A stretch of DNA of 64,000 bases from Brevundimonas sp. EYE_349 (GCF_023147505.1 NZ_JAHXPB010000002.1:124001-188000); one strand, 5' to 3'; counted from the stretch's first letter, positions 35,100-44,517 are shown. Made by a program: numbers and translations. The notes: generated from the sequence alone by a model not told the origin.

Positions 35100-37156
35100 A
35101 TGACGACCCCTGCCAATGAGACGACCGCCATCCCCGTTGCCGTGACCGGCGCGGAAGTGTTCATCCCGCTCAACAAGCTCAAGAAGCATCCGAACAACGC
35201 CCGCAAGACGCCGCACAGTGAGGCGTCCATCGAGGCGAAGGCGGCGAGCATCCACGCCAAGGGCATCCTGCAGAACCTCGTGGTGGAGCCGGAGCTTGAC
35301 GCCGAGGGAGCCGCGACCGGCTTCTATCTCGTCAGCATCGGTGAAGGCCGCAGGCTGGCGCAGTTGCTGCGCGTGAAGCGCAAGCAGATCAAGAAGACCG
35401 AACCGATCCGCTGCGTCATCGACACCGTGAACGACGCCAGCGAAATCAGTCTGGACGAGAACGTCACGCGCGAAGACCTCTCGCCCGCCGACCAGTTCGA
35501 GCGCTTCCGCGAGCTTGCCGAAACGCGCGGTTGGGGTGCGGAGGATATCGCCGCCCGGTTCGGCGTGACCGCCCATGTCGTGCGCCAGCGGATGCGTCTC
35601 GGCGCTGTCAGCCCCAAGCTGATGCAGGTCTACCGTGACGGTGGCCTGACCTTGGAGCAGTTGATGGCCTTCGCCATCGTGGACGATCCGGCCCGGCAGG
35701 AGCAGGTGTACGAGAACCTGTCGTGGAACAAGGACCCCTCGACCATCCGCCGCGACCTGACCCGGATGCACATCGCGGCGACGGATCGGCGGGCGGTCTT
35801 CGTCGGCGCGGAGGCCTATACCGAAGCGGGCGGCGTGATCCTGCGCGACCTGTTCACCGAGGATCGCGGCGGCTTCTATGAGGATGCCGCGCTTCTGGAC
35901 CGGCTTGTCATCGAGAACCTGCACGAAATCGCGGAGAGCGTGAAGGCCGAGGAAGGCTGGAAGTGGGCCGCTGCCCATATCGACTATCCGCACGGCAACG
36001 GCCTTCGCCGCACCTATCCGCATCCGGTGGCCCTGTCAGAGGAAGACGAGGCCGCCTATGCCGCCGCGCAGGGAGAGTATGAAGCGCTGACCGAGCAGTA
36101 TGACAGCGCCGAAGAACTGCCCGAGGACGTGGATCAGCGGTTCGGGGAGTTGGAAGCCGAGATCGAGCGCATCGACGCCTTGCGTCATGCCTATGATGCC
36201 GACGAGATCATGCGCGGCGGTGTGTTCGTCATCCTCTCCCATGACGGGGAAGCCCGCATCGAGCGCGGTTTCATCCGGGCCGAGGACGAGCAGCCGGCCC
36301 CCGAGGATTATGCAGACGGTGACGGTGGCAGCGTGGTGGACGGCGTTCGCGTCACCGGTGACGGCGAGATCATCGAGGACGGCGACCGTGACGGGGACGG
36401 CAACGGCAACACCGTTACCGCATCGGAGACCGAGGACGAGGATGTCGGGGATGCGGGCAAGCCGCTGTCGGACCTTCTCGTCCGCGACCTGACCTCGCAT
36501 CGGACGCTGGGCCTTCGCCTTGCGCTGGGCGAGCAGCCGGACATGGCGCTGATCGCCGTCACCCATACGCTGGCGGCGCAGACCTTCTATCGCGGGGCGG
36601 ATGCTGCCTGCCTCGAAATCCGCCCGACCAGCAGCGCCCTTGCATCCCACGCGGATGGCATCGAGGACACGGCGGCGGGAAAGGCGTTAGCGGATCGTCA
36701 TGCCGGATGGGCGGCGGACATGCCGCGCGACGTGGCCGACCTGTGGGGCTTCATCGCCGGTCTGGACCATGCCAGCGTCATGGCGCTGTTCGCCCATTGC
36801 GCCTCGCTCACCGTCAATGCCGTGAAGCAGCCTTGGGAGCGCAAGCCCCATGCCCATGCGACGGCCGAAAGGCTGGCGACGGCGGTGGCGCTCGACATGA
36901 CGGCGCACTGGACGCCCACCGTTCGGACCTATTCGGTCGCGTCACCAAGGCGCACATCCTCGCCGCCGTGCGCGAGGCCGTCAGCGACGCGGCGGCGGAG
37001 CGGATCGCGGGCTTGAAGAAGACGGACATGGCGGAGGCTGCCGCACAGCTTCTGGCTGGAACCGGTTGGCTTCCCGCCGTCATGAAGACGGCGCGGCCCG
37101 CGTGGCTGGGCGAGGCGCAGCAGGACGGTGACGCCTTCCAGATCGCCGCCGAGTGA
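35100..37156 (+). pseudogene. ParB/RepB/Spo0J-like nuclease-domain protein, frameshifted
   Basis: A plasmid/ICE-type ParB-like protein. The N-terminal ParB domain contains LKKHPNNARK, GILQNLVV and IGEGRRLAQLL; a helix-turn-helix follows (ADQFERFRELAETRGWGAEDIAARFGV, broken by its turn), then an acidic linker and a C-terminal domain. One T appears to be missing near 36932 (ACCTATTCGG for ACCTATTTCGG). The frame runs to a stop at 37016 with a meaningless tail, while the natural ending (FGRVTKAHILAAVREA ... WLPAVMK) continues in the next frame to 37156. It may be a real lesion or a sequencing error. Confidence 0.82.
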
Positions 37157-37162
37157 GGACCG

Positions 37163-37190
37163 GGCCGGGATCGCATCAGCGGTCCCGGCC
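37163..37190 (+). terminator. Probable terminator of the ParB-like gene
   Basis: GGCCGGGA and TCCCGGCC form an 8-base perfect stem seven bases after the natural stop, followed by TTCCTT. The U-run is poor, so termination strength is uncertain. Confidence 0.5.
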
Positions 37191-37216
37191 TTCCTTCCGC
37201 CCGACACCCCAAAATT

Positions 37217-37246
37217 CCGGTCGCGCGGTGTTCACCGCGCGACCGG
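37217..37246. repeat. Perfect 30-base inverted repeat
   Basis: CCGGTCGCGCGGTG, TT, CACCGCGCGACCGG: a 14-base perfect stem with a two-base loop between the ParB-like gene and the membrane protein gene. There is no T-run on either side, so it may be a binding site (for instance for the ParB-like protein) or an RNA hairpin protecting transcript ends. Confidence 0.5.
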
Positions 37247-37301
37247 CCGACCTCGACTGTTCGATGACTTCGACCGTCATCGCCGCTATGGAGACTCCGT
37301 C

Positions 37302-37718
37302 ATGATCGCCGTGATGTTGATGAGCGTGGCCTTGATCGCGGGACTGTGCGTCCTGGCCTATACGCTCGCCGTGTATGCGCTGCCCTTCATGCTCTCCGTC
37401 GAAGCGGCGCGCATGGCCTACGCCACCGGCTCCGGCCTGATCGGCGCGGGCCTTGTCGGCCTCGTCGCCGGGTCCGCCGCCTATGGCCTGCTGGTGTTCG
37501 CCTTCGCGTCGCTACGCTCGCCGGTCCTGCGCCTGATCGTGGCGCTGGTCTTCGCCGCGCCCGCCGCCGTTGCGGGCTACGCCCTTGTCCACGGCGTCAC
37601 CGGCGAGGCCATGCCGTCAGAGGTCTGGCGGCAGATTTTCTGCGTCATCGGCGGCAGTGTCGTCGGGGCGTCGGCATTGGTGCGGTTGGCCGATTCGTCT
37701 ATCGACCCGGCGCGTTGA
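37302..37718 (+). CDS. Small membrane protein of the ICE backbone
   Basis: A 138-residue hydrophobic protein with about four membrane segments (residues 1-30, 42-68, 72-98, 110-130) and no recognised catalytic motif. GGAG lies before the ATG at 37302. It follows the ParB-like gene as in related conjugative elements, so it is probably backbone rather than cargo. Its 3' end overlaps the convergent ATPase gene by 20 bases, which suggests the cargo pocket at 37,699-40,013 was inserted right behind it. Function unknown. Confidence 0.65.
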   Translation: MIAVMLMSVALIAGLCVLAYTLAVYALPFMLSVEAARMAYATGSGLIGAGLVGLVAGSAAYGLLVFAFASLRSPVLRLIVALVFAAPAAVAGYALVHGVTGEAMPSEVWRQIFCVIGGSVVGASALVRLADSSIDPAR

Positions 37719-38292
37719 AAGCTTCGAGAGACGCAAGCACGAAGTCTGCTCGTGCCGCTGGCGTCGTCTTCGGAAGCGGCACAACTTCATATCCCAAGCT
37801 CGGGAACGCTTGTGCGAGCCGATCATATTCGGCGACCGCTTCATCGAAATCGTGCTTGCGATCCGCGTCAGTGACATAAATCTCCGACCACGGCGGCGTC
37901 ACGAACACGCGCCGATGATAGCGATGTGCCATGCAGAGCGAGCGCAGCACCGGCTCGCCGGTCAGATCTTCCAGAGCCGACGCGGCATCGACAAGGCCGC
38001 GATCAAAGAACGTCCAAGCTTGGTTTGCCGCCGCCGCCGCCCTGTCCGCTAGCGCCATGTCGATCGCACGGCGCAGGAACGCTTCCAAATCGATCCACGG
38101 CAGCGCCGTTCCGCCGCTGGCGATCTCTTCGGCTATAATACGGCGGCCCGGTTCCTCGACCACCGCGTGGCCTAACGCCGCCAGTTTCGCCAGCACCGTC
38201 GATTTACCACCGCCCGAACAGCCCGAGAGGACTACAAAGGTCGCGGATGCGTCTTTCCGTTCGACAAGGCTGGCATTGTCATCAGCGCTCAT
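37699..38292 (-). CDS. AAA-type ATPase / P-loop kinase-like protein
   Basis: A 197-residue P-loop protein of the AAA_28 type. Walker A is G24-CSGGGKST, followed by VEEPGRRIIAEE, and FFDRGLVDAASAL supplies the Walker-B-like acidic residue; VFVTPPWSEIYVTD precedes a C-terminal lid. Such proteins resemble nucleotide or small-molecule kinases and are found singly in accessory regions. It lies 53 bases downstream of the GmrSD-like gene on the same strand and may be co-transcribed with it. Substrate and role are unknown; the neighbour suggests a defence pocket. Confidence 0.75.
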   Translation of the reverse strand: MSADDNASLVERKDASATFVVLSGCSGGGKSTVLAKLAALGHAVVEEPGRRIIAEEIASGGTALPWIDLEAFLRRAIDMALADRAAAAANQAWTFFDRGLVDAASALEDLTGEPVLRSLCMAHRYHRRVFVTPPWSEIYVTDADRKHDFDEAVAEYDRLAQAFPSLGYEVVPLPKTTPAARADFVLASLEAFNAPGR

Positions 38293-38345
38293 AGATCAAG
38301 GGACGCAAACATGCGGCCTCCATTCTGCCGGATCGAAACCGCTTC

Positions 38346-40013
38346 TCATTCGAAGGCGACGGCTTCCTCTTCGTAGTCGTCGTCACGCGACGGTTGACCG
38401 TCTGTGTCGATCTGACGGCTGATAATCCGCTTGCTCAGTTCCTCGCTGACCAGCTTCGCCCGTTCGGCAAGGAACGTGTCGTAATCGTTCTCCCACACGC
38501 CGAAGTCGTCCAGGTCGCCGATCAGATGCGAGGCCATAGTCTTGTCCAGCGCCTTGTTCGATTTCTTGAATGTCTTCATGTAGGTCGCAGGCGGCTTGGC
38601 GCGGATTTCTCGCTTGTTCAGATAGTCATCGACGATGGTGATGTTGAGGATGTTGTTGATCCGCCATTCCTCGACATTCTTTTTGCCGAGATAGGTGCGC
38701 GGGAAGAAGTGGTGATAATTCTTGCTGTTGGCCTGTTTCAGCCAATAATTGCGAATGCTGACGATGGAATCGTCGTTGAACGATTTCGGCTCGTGGAAGG
38801 CGTAGAGGCACAGGATCGCCTTGATCGAGCTGCGTCCTGCGTTGAACCATCCATTTTCCAGCAGGAAGTCGGGCGAGATGTCCACCGCCCAATCATAGTC
38901 GGGTGACTTGTCTTTCAGGATGCGGTCGATCCGGCGAACGTCCTGCGCGAGCTTGCTTTCGACCGCCGACGAGTAGCGCCCCCCCAGCGAACAGCGCCAG
39001 AAAAAATCTTCGAGCAGCGGACGCTGCGCGGCAGACGGCTTGTCCGGGTGATGGAAGAAGAAATATGCGAACGGCACGAGCAACGTATTGTACGGCAGCA
39101 GTTGCGACACCGGGATGCGGTAGCTGTTGCGGAAGAACTCAACGGCCCGCTCGAACGCATCGGTGGCACGGGGCCACGTGTCGATGAATGCGGTCTTGCC
39201 GAGCTTGAGGATCGTCTGCTTCTTGCACTCCTTAGTCAGGATCAGCGACACCAGTTGCAGGAGCGTCGCGTCGGAGACGGTTTCGTAGTCGAGCGGCTCC
39301 AGTCTGGCGACCAGCTCATCGAACTTCTCCGCCAGATCGAATTCGCGCGGCTCGTCATATGTTTTCGCGACCATTATCTCGAACACGCTAAGCGGCTTGC
39401 CGCCAACATTAATGCGCGTGAAGATTTCGGTGGCGACGTCGATCGGCACGTCCTTCACAAGGATGATCGAGAAGTCATAGGACTCGATCCGGCGCCGGTA
39501 TTCCGATAGTCGCTCGTGATAGTCGGCCGGGTAGGCCGCGAGCGTCTTGAAGCTGCCGTGGATCAGGTCGCGCAGCCTGATCCACGTTCCGTCCGCCAGA
39601 TCGGCGACCTCCGTCACGACGATCTGATCGTCCTCGCCTGCGTCGAGGTTGATGAACATGTCGGCGAAGTCGTCGGTCTTGCCCGAGTTGCGCTCGACCT
39701 TGATCCCGCGCAGCGCAGCGTAAAGGCTGGTGAGACGCTGCTGGCCGTCGAGTACGAATGAGACGGTTTCCCCGTCTTTCGGCTCCGGCAGAGGCGTGTT
39801 GCCGAGATCGCGGACGCTGCGCAGGCGGTCTTTCGTTGACCAGAAGATGAAAGTGCCGACCGGATATCCTTTGAGGACGCTGTCGAGCAGGGCGGCGGAT
39901 TTCTGCATGGTCCAGACGAAGTCTCGCTGGAATTGCGGAATCTTGACCTGACCGCGCTCAATGTCGGTCAGAAGATTTGTGTAGTTCGAATGGGTCGGAC
40001 TCGGCAGTATCAT
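38346..40013 (-). CDS. DUF262 / GmrSD-like restriction protein
   Basis: A 555-residue protein. The N-terminal DUF262 domain has the ParB-like DGQQR motif (D89-R93 in FVLDGQQRLTSLY) after IPQFQRDFVW, and FTRINVGGKPLS. The C-terminal part contains HHFFPRTYLGKKN and NNILNITIVDDYLN, matching the HNH-type DUF1524 nuclease core (H-x-F-P then N...N). GmrSD-type enzymes use DUF262 to bind NTP and DUF1524 to cut DNA with modified bases, and other DUF262 proteins (BrxU, SspE) protect against phage. The start at 40013 follows GGGGAG; the open frame upstream to 40253 has atypical sequence. Confidence 0.85.
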   Translation of the reverse strand: MILPSPTHSNYTNLLTDIERGQVKIPQFQRDFVWTMQKSAALLDSVLKGYPVGTFIFWSTKDRLRSVRDLGNTPLPEPKDGETVSFVLDGQQRLTSLYAALRGIKVERNSGKTDDFADMFINLDAGEDDQIVVTEVADLADGTWIRLRDLIHGSFKTLAAYPADYHERLSEYRRRIESYDFSIILVKDVPIDVATEIFTRINVGGKPLSVFEIMVAKTYDEPREFDLAEKFDELVARLEPLDYETVSDATLLQLVSLILTKECKKQTILKLGKTAFIDTWPRATDAFERAVEFFRNSYRIPVSQLLPYNTLLVPFAYFFFHHPDKPSAAQRPLLEDFFWRCSLGGRYSSAVESKLAQDVRRIDRILKDKSPDYDWAVDISPDFLLENGWFNAGRSSIKAILCLYAFHEPKSFNDDSIVSIRNYWLKQANSKNYHHFFPRTYLGKKNVEEWRINNILNITIVDDYLNKREIRAKPPATYMKTFKKSNKALDKTMASHLIGDLDDFGVWENDYDTFLAERAKLVSEELSKRIISRQIDTDGQPSRDDDYEEEAVAFE

Positions 40014-40829
40014 GTAATCGTTGCTCCCCGGTCGGCGTGTATCGCTTTTGGCCGAGTATCGTTCAACAGCCGACGTGATGCGAGGGGCAAATCCGGGTGT
40101 CCCCTGCGGGCCGCGCTCTCGGCTGCGCCGGAACCACGCCGACGGCGCGTGTCCGCCATTCGGCTTCGATCGCTGACACGAAAGGCGGCGTTGTAGCCCT
40201 TCCGCTGATGATGCCCCGCTCAGACGCGCGAGGGTGCAGAAATATCCGTTCAAAGCAACGGCGGCAGGACCATGACGACGGTTTCTCCGGTCTCGGTAGC
40301 GACATCTCGCCGGGTTGCGCGCGTGGATTCTCGGATCGCCCGTGGGTAAGGACGGTCACGCTGCTCAGCCTGACAATGGTCTCCGGCCTGCCAACGCCGG
40401 TGCTGTGATGAAGGCGAAGATCAGGAAGCACCCAAGCCCGCCGGTGAACATGAGCGGACCTTGCCATCGAAGGTCAGGCGTAAAGTTGACTCGACCGAAG
40501 GTTTGCGAACGTTTCCGGTGAGTGGCGCGGGGACCGACCGCCACCAGTGCTGTGTTCCTCCGATTTCGTTGACAGCCACGCCCACGGCGTCCTCGAATGG
40601 ATTGGGTCTGACCGAAGACCGGCTGCGCCTCGCTCGTCTTCCCGCAACGTCCGTCGCCAGCTTTTTTCCGCCGCGCGCAGGCGCGCTTTGCATCGCGAGA
40701 CAAAAAAGCTGCCGCCGTCCGCCGTACATTGCATTCCCGCCCTGACGGGTGCGGGGCCGATCGTCCCCGGTCGCACGACCACCATCGAGGTCGCGACAGG
40801 CGCGGCCGGATGCGAAAAGGAACACGGCA
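40014..40829. other. Gene-free stretch before the DUF736 gene
   Basis: 816 bases in which I find no credible gene; several open frames here have random-looking composition. A 9-base perfect inverted repeat, AGCTTTTTT (40659-40667) and AAAAAAGCT (40702-40710), frames a GC-rich centre and could be a transcription-stop hairpin in either direction. The last 130 bases probably hold the promoter and leader of the DUF736 gene. Confidence 0.45.
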
Positions 40830-41147
40830 ATGGCGACCATCGGCACCTTCACCAAGAACGAAAACGGCGCGGGCTTCACCGGCGCAGTCAAGACCCTGAC
40901 CCTCAACGTCAAGGCCAAGTTCGTCCCCACCGAGGGCGAAAGCGAGCGCGGCCCCGACTTCCGTATCTTCGCAGGGGCTACAGAATTCGGTGCAGCCTGG
41001 AAGAAGACCGCCCGCGAGACGCAGCGCGAGTACCTCTCCGTCAAGCTGGACGATCCGAGTTTTCCCGCACCCATCTACGCCAGCCTGGTCGAGGGCGAGG
41101 ACGGCGAAGCCCATAACCTCATCTGGTCCCGCCGCAACGGCGACTGA
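40830..41147 (+). CDS. DUF736 protein (first copy)
   Basis: A 105-residue DUF736 protein ([23 protein letters not shown], broken in the middle; then [16 protein letters not shown]). These small proteins are strongly associated with alphaproteobacterial plasmids and ICEs; the biochemical role is unknown. AAAGGAA lies before the start. A strong hairpin follows the stop. A paralogue of the same fold is encoded at 48739. Together with DUF932 and the ParB-like gene it forms the accessory backbone module of the element. Confidence 0.9.
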   Translation: MATIGTFTKNENGAGFTGAVKTLTLNVKAKFVPTEGESERGPDFRIFAGATEFGAAWKKTARETQREYLSVKLDDPSFPAPIYASLVEGEDGEAHNLIWSRRNGD

Positions 41148-41160
41148 GCCGGACACGCCC

Positions 41161-41190
41161 CGAAGCCCCGCTCACCGGAGCGGGGCTTCG
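41161..41190 (+). terminator. Hairpin terminator after DUF736
   Basis: CGAAGCCCCGCTC, ACCG, GAGCGGGGCTTCG: a 13-base perfect stem with a four-base loop 13 bases after the stop codon. The trailing T-run is absent (TCATGG), so efficiency is unclear. Confidence 0.6.
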
Positions 41191-41223
41191 TCATGGTCAT
41201 GGCGGTCACCGCCTGTCAGGGAA

Positions 41224-41536
41224 TGCGGCGATCAGGATGTACGGTTTTCAGGTTCCACGGCTTTGCACATCCCGATCAGATCCTGATGCCCGGCGCCCGT
41301 TGGCGCTCATGCCGGGCGGGTCTGGCTAGGGGCGCTGCCCCCGCGCGTTGCAAGGGATCGCTGACGCTCGTCCGGGCCGGTGTCCCCGGCCTTCCTCCAC
41401 GTCGTTCCTCCGTTCCGTGCAGGCCGGGTGATCCCCCTCCGGCCCGGCCGCCCTTGCACCTTGCTACCCCGGTCTCGGCGACGGCCAGGGTTGCAGCGCA
41501 GCGCTGCGCTCCAACCCAGACCCACGGAGACAGATC
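41224..41536 (+). promoter_or_regulatory. Structured leader of the DUF932 gene (copy B of a duplicated leader)
   Basis: About 310 bases related to 34,747-35,099. Shared blocks include GCGATCAGGATG, GGCTTTGCACATCC, the GCCGGGCGGGT block, GCAGG(C/T)CGGGTGATCCCC and the final CAGCGC(G/A)GCGCTTCGCTGCG-like hairpin before the ribosome site. ATCAGGAT (41231-41238) can pair with ATCCTGAT (41280-41287), as in copy A, but without the T-run. It probably gives the two backbone genes common expression control. Confidence 0.55.
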
Positions 41537-42379
41537 ATGTATCATCAACTCGCCACCCGGTTCGGCCGCAACAGCCACCAGATCAGCGGGCGCGAAGCCC
41601 TCGACAACGAAGCCCTTTACCGCCACGTCCCGTCCGTTTTCGCCCGCGAGGCGCATGACAGCCGGTCGGACCGCTATGTGTACGTCCCCACCATCGAGAT
41701 CGTGGAGGGGCTGCGGAAGGAAGGATGGTTTCCGTTCTTCGCCGTGCAGTCGGTGCCGCGCGACGGCAGCCGCCACGGCCACGCCAAGCATATGCTGCGC
41801 CTGCGCCGCGATGACGGCATCGGCAAGCCCGAGGCGGCGGAAGTCATCATCGTGAATTCACACGATGGAACGTCGGCCTATCAGATGTTCGCCGGGATGC
41901 TGCGGTTCGTCTGCACCAACAGCATGATCGCGGGCGAGCGCTTCGAGGAAGTCCGCGTCCCCCACAAGGGCGGCATACAGGATCAGATCATCGAAGGGGT
42001 CTACACGGTCGCCGAAGACTTCCCGCGTCTGATCGATGCGACCGAGACGATGAAGGACACCCGGCTGTCGCACGACGAACAGCGGGTATTGGCCCAGGCC
42101 AGCCTTGTCGCCCGCTATGGCGAGGACGAAAGCCCCGTCCGCCCCGATCAGATCATCGCCCCGCGCCGCCGCGAGGATGTCGGGCAAAGCCTGTGGACCA
42201 CGTTCAACGTCATTCAGGAGAACATGATACGCGGCGGGCTGGACGGTCGCCGCACCAATGCCGAGGGCCGTATTCGTCGCAGCCAGACCCGCGCCATCAA
42301 CGGCATCGACCAGAATGTCGGGCTGAACCGCGCGCTGTGGACGCTGGCCGAAGGGATGCAGCGCCTGAAACGCGGATGA
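41537..42379 (+). CDS. DUF932 (phage/plasmid-like) protein
   Basis: A 280-residue DUF932 protein with the family pattern: an early HVPSVFA segment, FFAVQSVPRDGSRHGHAKHMLRLRR (in two parts), the central FRFVCTN-like LRFVCTNSM, and the C-terminal LWTTFNVIQENMIRGG then RAINGIDQNVGLNRALWTLAE. DUF932 proteins are carried by many plasmids and ICEs and are thought to act in element maintenance or host take-over; no activity is established. GGAGA precedes the ATG. It ends 38 bases before a hairpin. Confidence 0.9.
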   Translation: MYHQLATRFGRNSHQISGREALDNEALYRHVPSVFAREAHDSRSDRYVYVPTIEIVEGLRKEGWFPFFAVQSVPRDGSRHGHAKHMLRLRRDDGIGKPEAAEVIIVNSHDGTSAYQMFAGMLRFVCTNSMIAGERFEEVRVPHKGGIQDQIIEGVYTVAEDFPRLIDATETMKDTRLSHDEQRVLAQASLVARYGEDESPVRPDQIIAPRRREDVGQSLWTTFNVIQENMIRGGLDGRRTNAEGRIRRSQTRAINGIDQNVGLNRALWTLAEGMQRLKRG

Positions 42380-42384
42380 TCGTG

Positions 42385-42418
42385 GAGCCGTGCAGCCGGG
42401 TTTCCGGTTGCACGGCTC
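42385..42418 (+). terminator. Hairpin after DUF932
   Basis: GAGCCGTGCAGCCGG and CCGGTTGCACGGCTC form a 15-base stem with one G-T pair around a four-base loop, followed by TGCTTATTTG. It is a likely intrinsic terminator of the DUF932 transcript. Confidence 0.65.
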
Positions 42419-42677
42419 TGCTTATTTGCGGCTATCCGATTTTCCGCCGATCCGTCGATCCGGATCGGCGGCGCGGCCGTGTCGATGCCACGGCCGCCGC
42501 TCGCCGGGCTGCGCCCGGCTCGCCAAAACACGTCTGCTATGTTAAGTCATGATTCACCAATATTGATCGCAATGCGCGATCTACATATCCGATAACGCTG
42601 ACTTCAAAGTATATCGGAAGTTGTGGACACTTCGTCTTTCCAGCGCTGATCCCATGCTGGAAGAAAGAGGTGACGCC
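42419..42677. promoter_or_regulatory. Intergenic region before the DUF6499/DUF2285 gene
   Basis: 259 bases. The first half is GC-rich with hairpins (GCCGGGCTGCGCCCGGC near 42507-42523). The second half is AT-richer and holds two inverted repeats, GATCGC/GCGATC around 42565-42581 and TCCGATA/TATCGGA spanning 42588-42618, a plausible promoter with operators for the downstream gene. Confidence 0.45.
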
Positions 42678-43467
42678 ATGCCAGGATTCGATTGGCGCGC
42701 GCCGGCCGCCTATGGACATGCGCAAAGCATTCCTGCCGCCGGCTTCGCTTGGGAGTATCTCCGCCGCGACGACGAGTATCGCCGCGATTTCCATCGCATG
42801 AAACGGATATCCGGTCACGACACCGAAGCGCAGACCGCGTTCTCCAACCGCTGGGGGTTGCGATTTCGCGGCGGACCCGGACCAGCCCGCCGATCGCGCA
42901 TCGCTCTTCTGGACACCTGCGCTCCAGCCTGACGCCTTCGAACTTCGCCCCTCTGGCGATCCGCCCGGTGACTTCGCCATGCCCGTCGTGCTGCCGGGGC
43001 TTCCCGGTCTGGCTGCACGACCGGCCGTTGACAGAGCCTGGCACGGTCTCTGGCGCGGATCGGGCGAGGAACATCGCTTCTGGCTCGCGAACGCTCCGCC
43101 CGAAGGTCCGACAGGCTTCGTCGTCATCCTGCCGCTCGACACCCTGTTCGAGTTGCGCGCCGAAGCGGCGTTGCGCTTCTGGCTGGCGCTGGCCGGACGC
43201 CCGCCCGGCGACCGGCGGCACGACCTGCCGACGCAGACCCGCGACCGGCATATCCTGATCCTGCGCGCGCTCGACGCAAAACTGGCCGGGGCCAGCTACC
43301 GCGTCATCGCCGAAGCGCTGCTCGGATTTCGCGGCCGGTCCAAGAACGACTGGGAAGTCAGCCCCTTGAAGAACCAGGTCCGCCGCCTCGTTGCGGACGG
43401 CCTGTTCTACATGCGCGGCGGCTATCGCGATCTGCTGACCTATCCCATCAAACGAAGCCGTCGATAG
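42678..43467 (+). pseudogene. DUF6499-DUF2285 protein, frameshifted
   Basis: The first 60 codons (FDWRAPAAYGHAQ, GFAWEYLRRDDEYRRDF) are the DUF6499 start of a backbone protein that normally continues into DUF2285. The continuation (DPDQPADRASLFWTP through LDAKLAGASYRVIAEALLG and SPLKNQVRRLV) is present but in the +1 frame. One extra T in the TTT at 42864-42866 would explain it (RF-AADPDQ in the repaired reading). The DUF2285 part, resembling a small DNA-binding domain, stays open from a possible start at 42979 and might be made alone. The cause is a true lesion or a sequencing error. Confidence 0.8.
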
Positions 43468-43521
43468 CGGATGAGAATGTTCGCTGATCGTCTCGGAATG
43501 CCGTGGGGCCCAATTCTGCGT

Positions 43522-44436
43522 TTACATCGCGAAATGGCGAAGCAGCGCATCCAGACCGAAGCGGACCTTGGCCAGTCGGGATGCGCGGTCCGGCGTCAGC
43601 GCGGATATTCGCAGATCGGGGATGGTCCAGCCGGGAAGCACAGGCCGCAGTCGGTCATCTCCCATGGCAAACGCTATATCGCGTCCCGCCAGCACGGCTA
43701 CGCCGGCGCCGGCTTCGCAGAGCGCCTGAAGCGCGTCCTGTGTGCTGCCGATGCCTCGGACGGCGTTTCTGTCGAGACGGATACGATGGGGCGCACCGCA
43801 AGGGTCGATAACATCCAACGCCGCGCCACGCGTATGGTGGGCCTCCAGCACCAGCCAGTCGAGCGCCTTGAGGCGCTCGAGATCGGGCCGCCATTCGATC
43901 CGTTCCAGATAGGACGCCGCAGCGACGAGATGGACGGGCAGACCGCCGAGCCGTTTGGCGACCCAGTCCGTGTCGGCCAGATGTCCGACGCGGATGGCGA
44001 TATCGCAACGCTCTGCATTCAGGGCGACGGTGTCGTCCGTCAGGGAAAGCGTCAAACGCAGATCGGGATATGTCCGCAGCAGCGGTGCAAGGGCCGCCGC
44101 GATCGGCTTGCCGAAGCCGAGTGGCGCCGTCACGCGCAGATCGCCTCTCGGCGTGTCGCGTGCCGCATCGACACCCGACATCGCGGCTTCGGCGTTGTCC
44201 AGCATCGCACGGCAATGTTCGAAGAATCGCAGCCCGTCTTCCGTGGGCTGAAGGCGGCGGGTCGTGCGCGCCAGCAGGCGAATGCCGGTCTCCCGCTCCA
44301 GGGCGCGGATATGCTGGCTGACGGCCGACGGCGACATCTTCAGCCGCTCCGCCGCCGCGACCATCGAGCCAGCCGAAACCACCTGTGCGAACACAGCCAT
44401 CTGGCGCAGCGAATCGATCTTGAAGTGTGGCTTCAT
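43522..44436 (-). CDS. LysR-family transcriptional regulator (cargo)
   Basis: A 304-residue LysR regulator. The N-terminal winged helix reads LRQMAVFAQVVSAGSMVAAAERL then SPSAVSQHIRALE, and the effector domain starts at RGDLRVTAPLGFG. The start at 44436 (MKPHFKID) is chosen because the frame upstream to 44916 is the antisense of the divergent gene and not LysR-like. It is divergent from an NAD(P)-binding oxidoreductase gene 81 bases away, the classic regulator/target pair. The pair is not part of the conjugative backbone and is likely cargo between DUF2285 and the HTH-repA operon. Confidence 0.9.
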   Translation of the reverse strand: MKPHFKIDSLRQMAVFAQVVSAGSMVAAAERLKMSPSAVSQHIRALERETGIRLLARTTRRLQPTEDGLRFFEHCRAMLDNAEAAMSGVDAARDTPRGDLRVTAPLGFGKPIAAALAPLLRTYPDLRLTLSLTDDTVALNAERCDIAIRVGHLADTDWVAKRLGGLPVHLVAAASYLERIEWRPDLERLKALDWLVLEAHHTRGAALDVIDPCGAPHRIRLDRNAVRGIGSTQDALQALCEAGAGVAVLAGRDIAFAMGDDRLRPVLPGWTIPDLRISALTPDRASRLAKVRFGLDALLRHFAM

Positions 44437-44517
44437 TCTATTGTCGAGAATAGATCGTTGTCTGCATAATGGCGACCCTTCATGTTCGCGCCATTTGCAC
44501 AGCAAGGGGCCAGGATC

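Noticed and set aside
40365..41156. Minus-strand gene opposite DUF736
   Set aside because: The translation mirrors DUF736 codons and has no recognisable motif.
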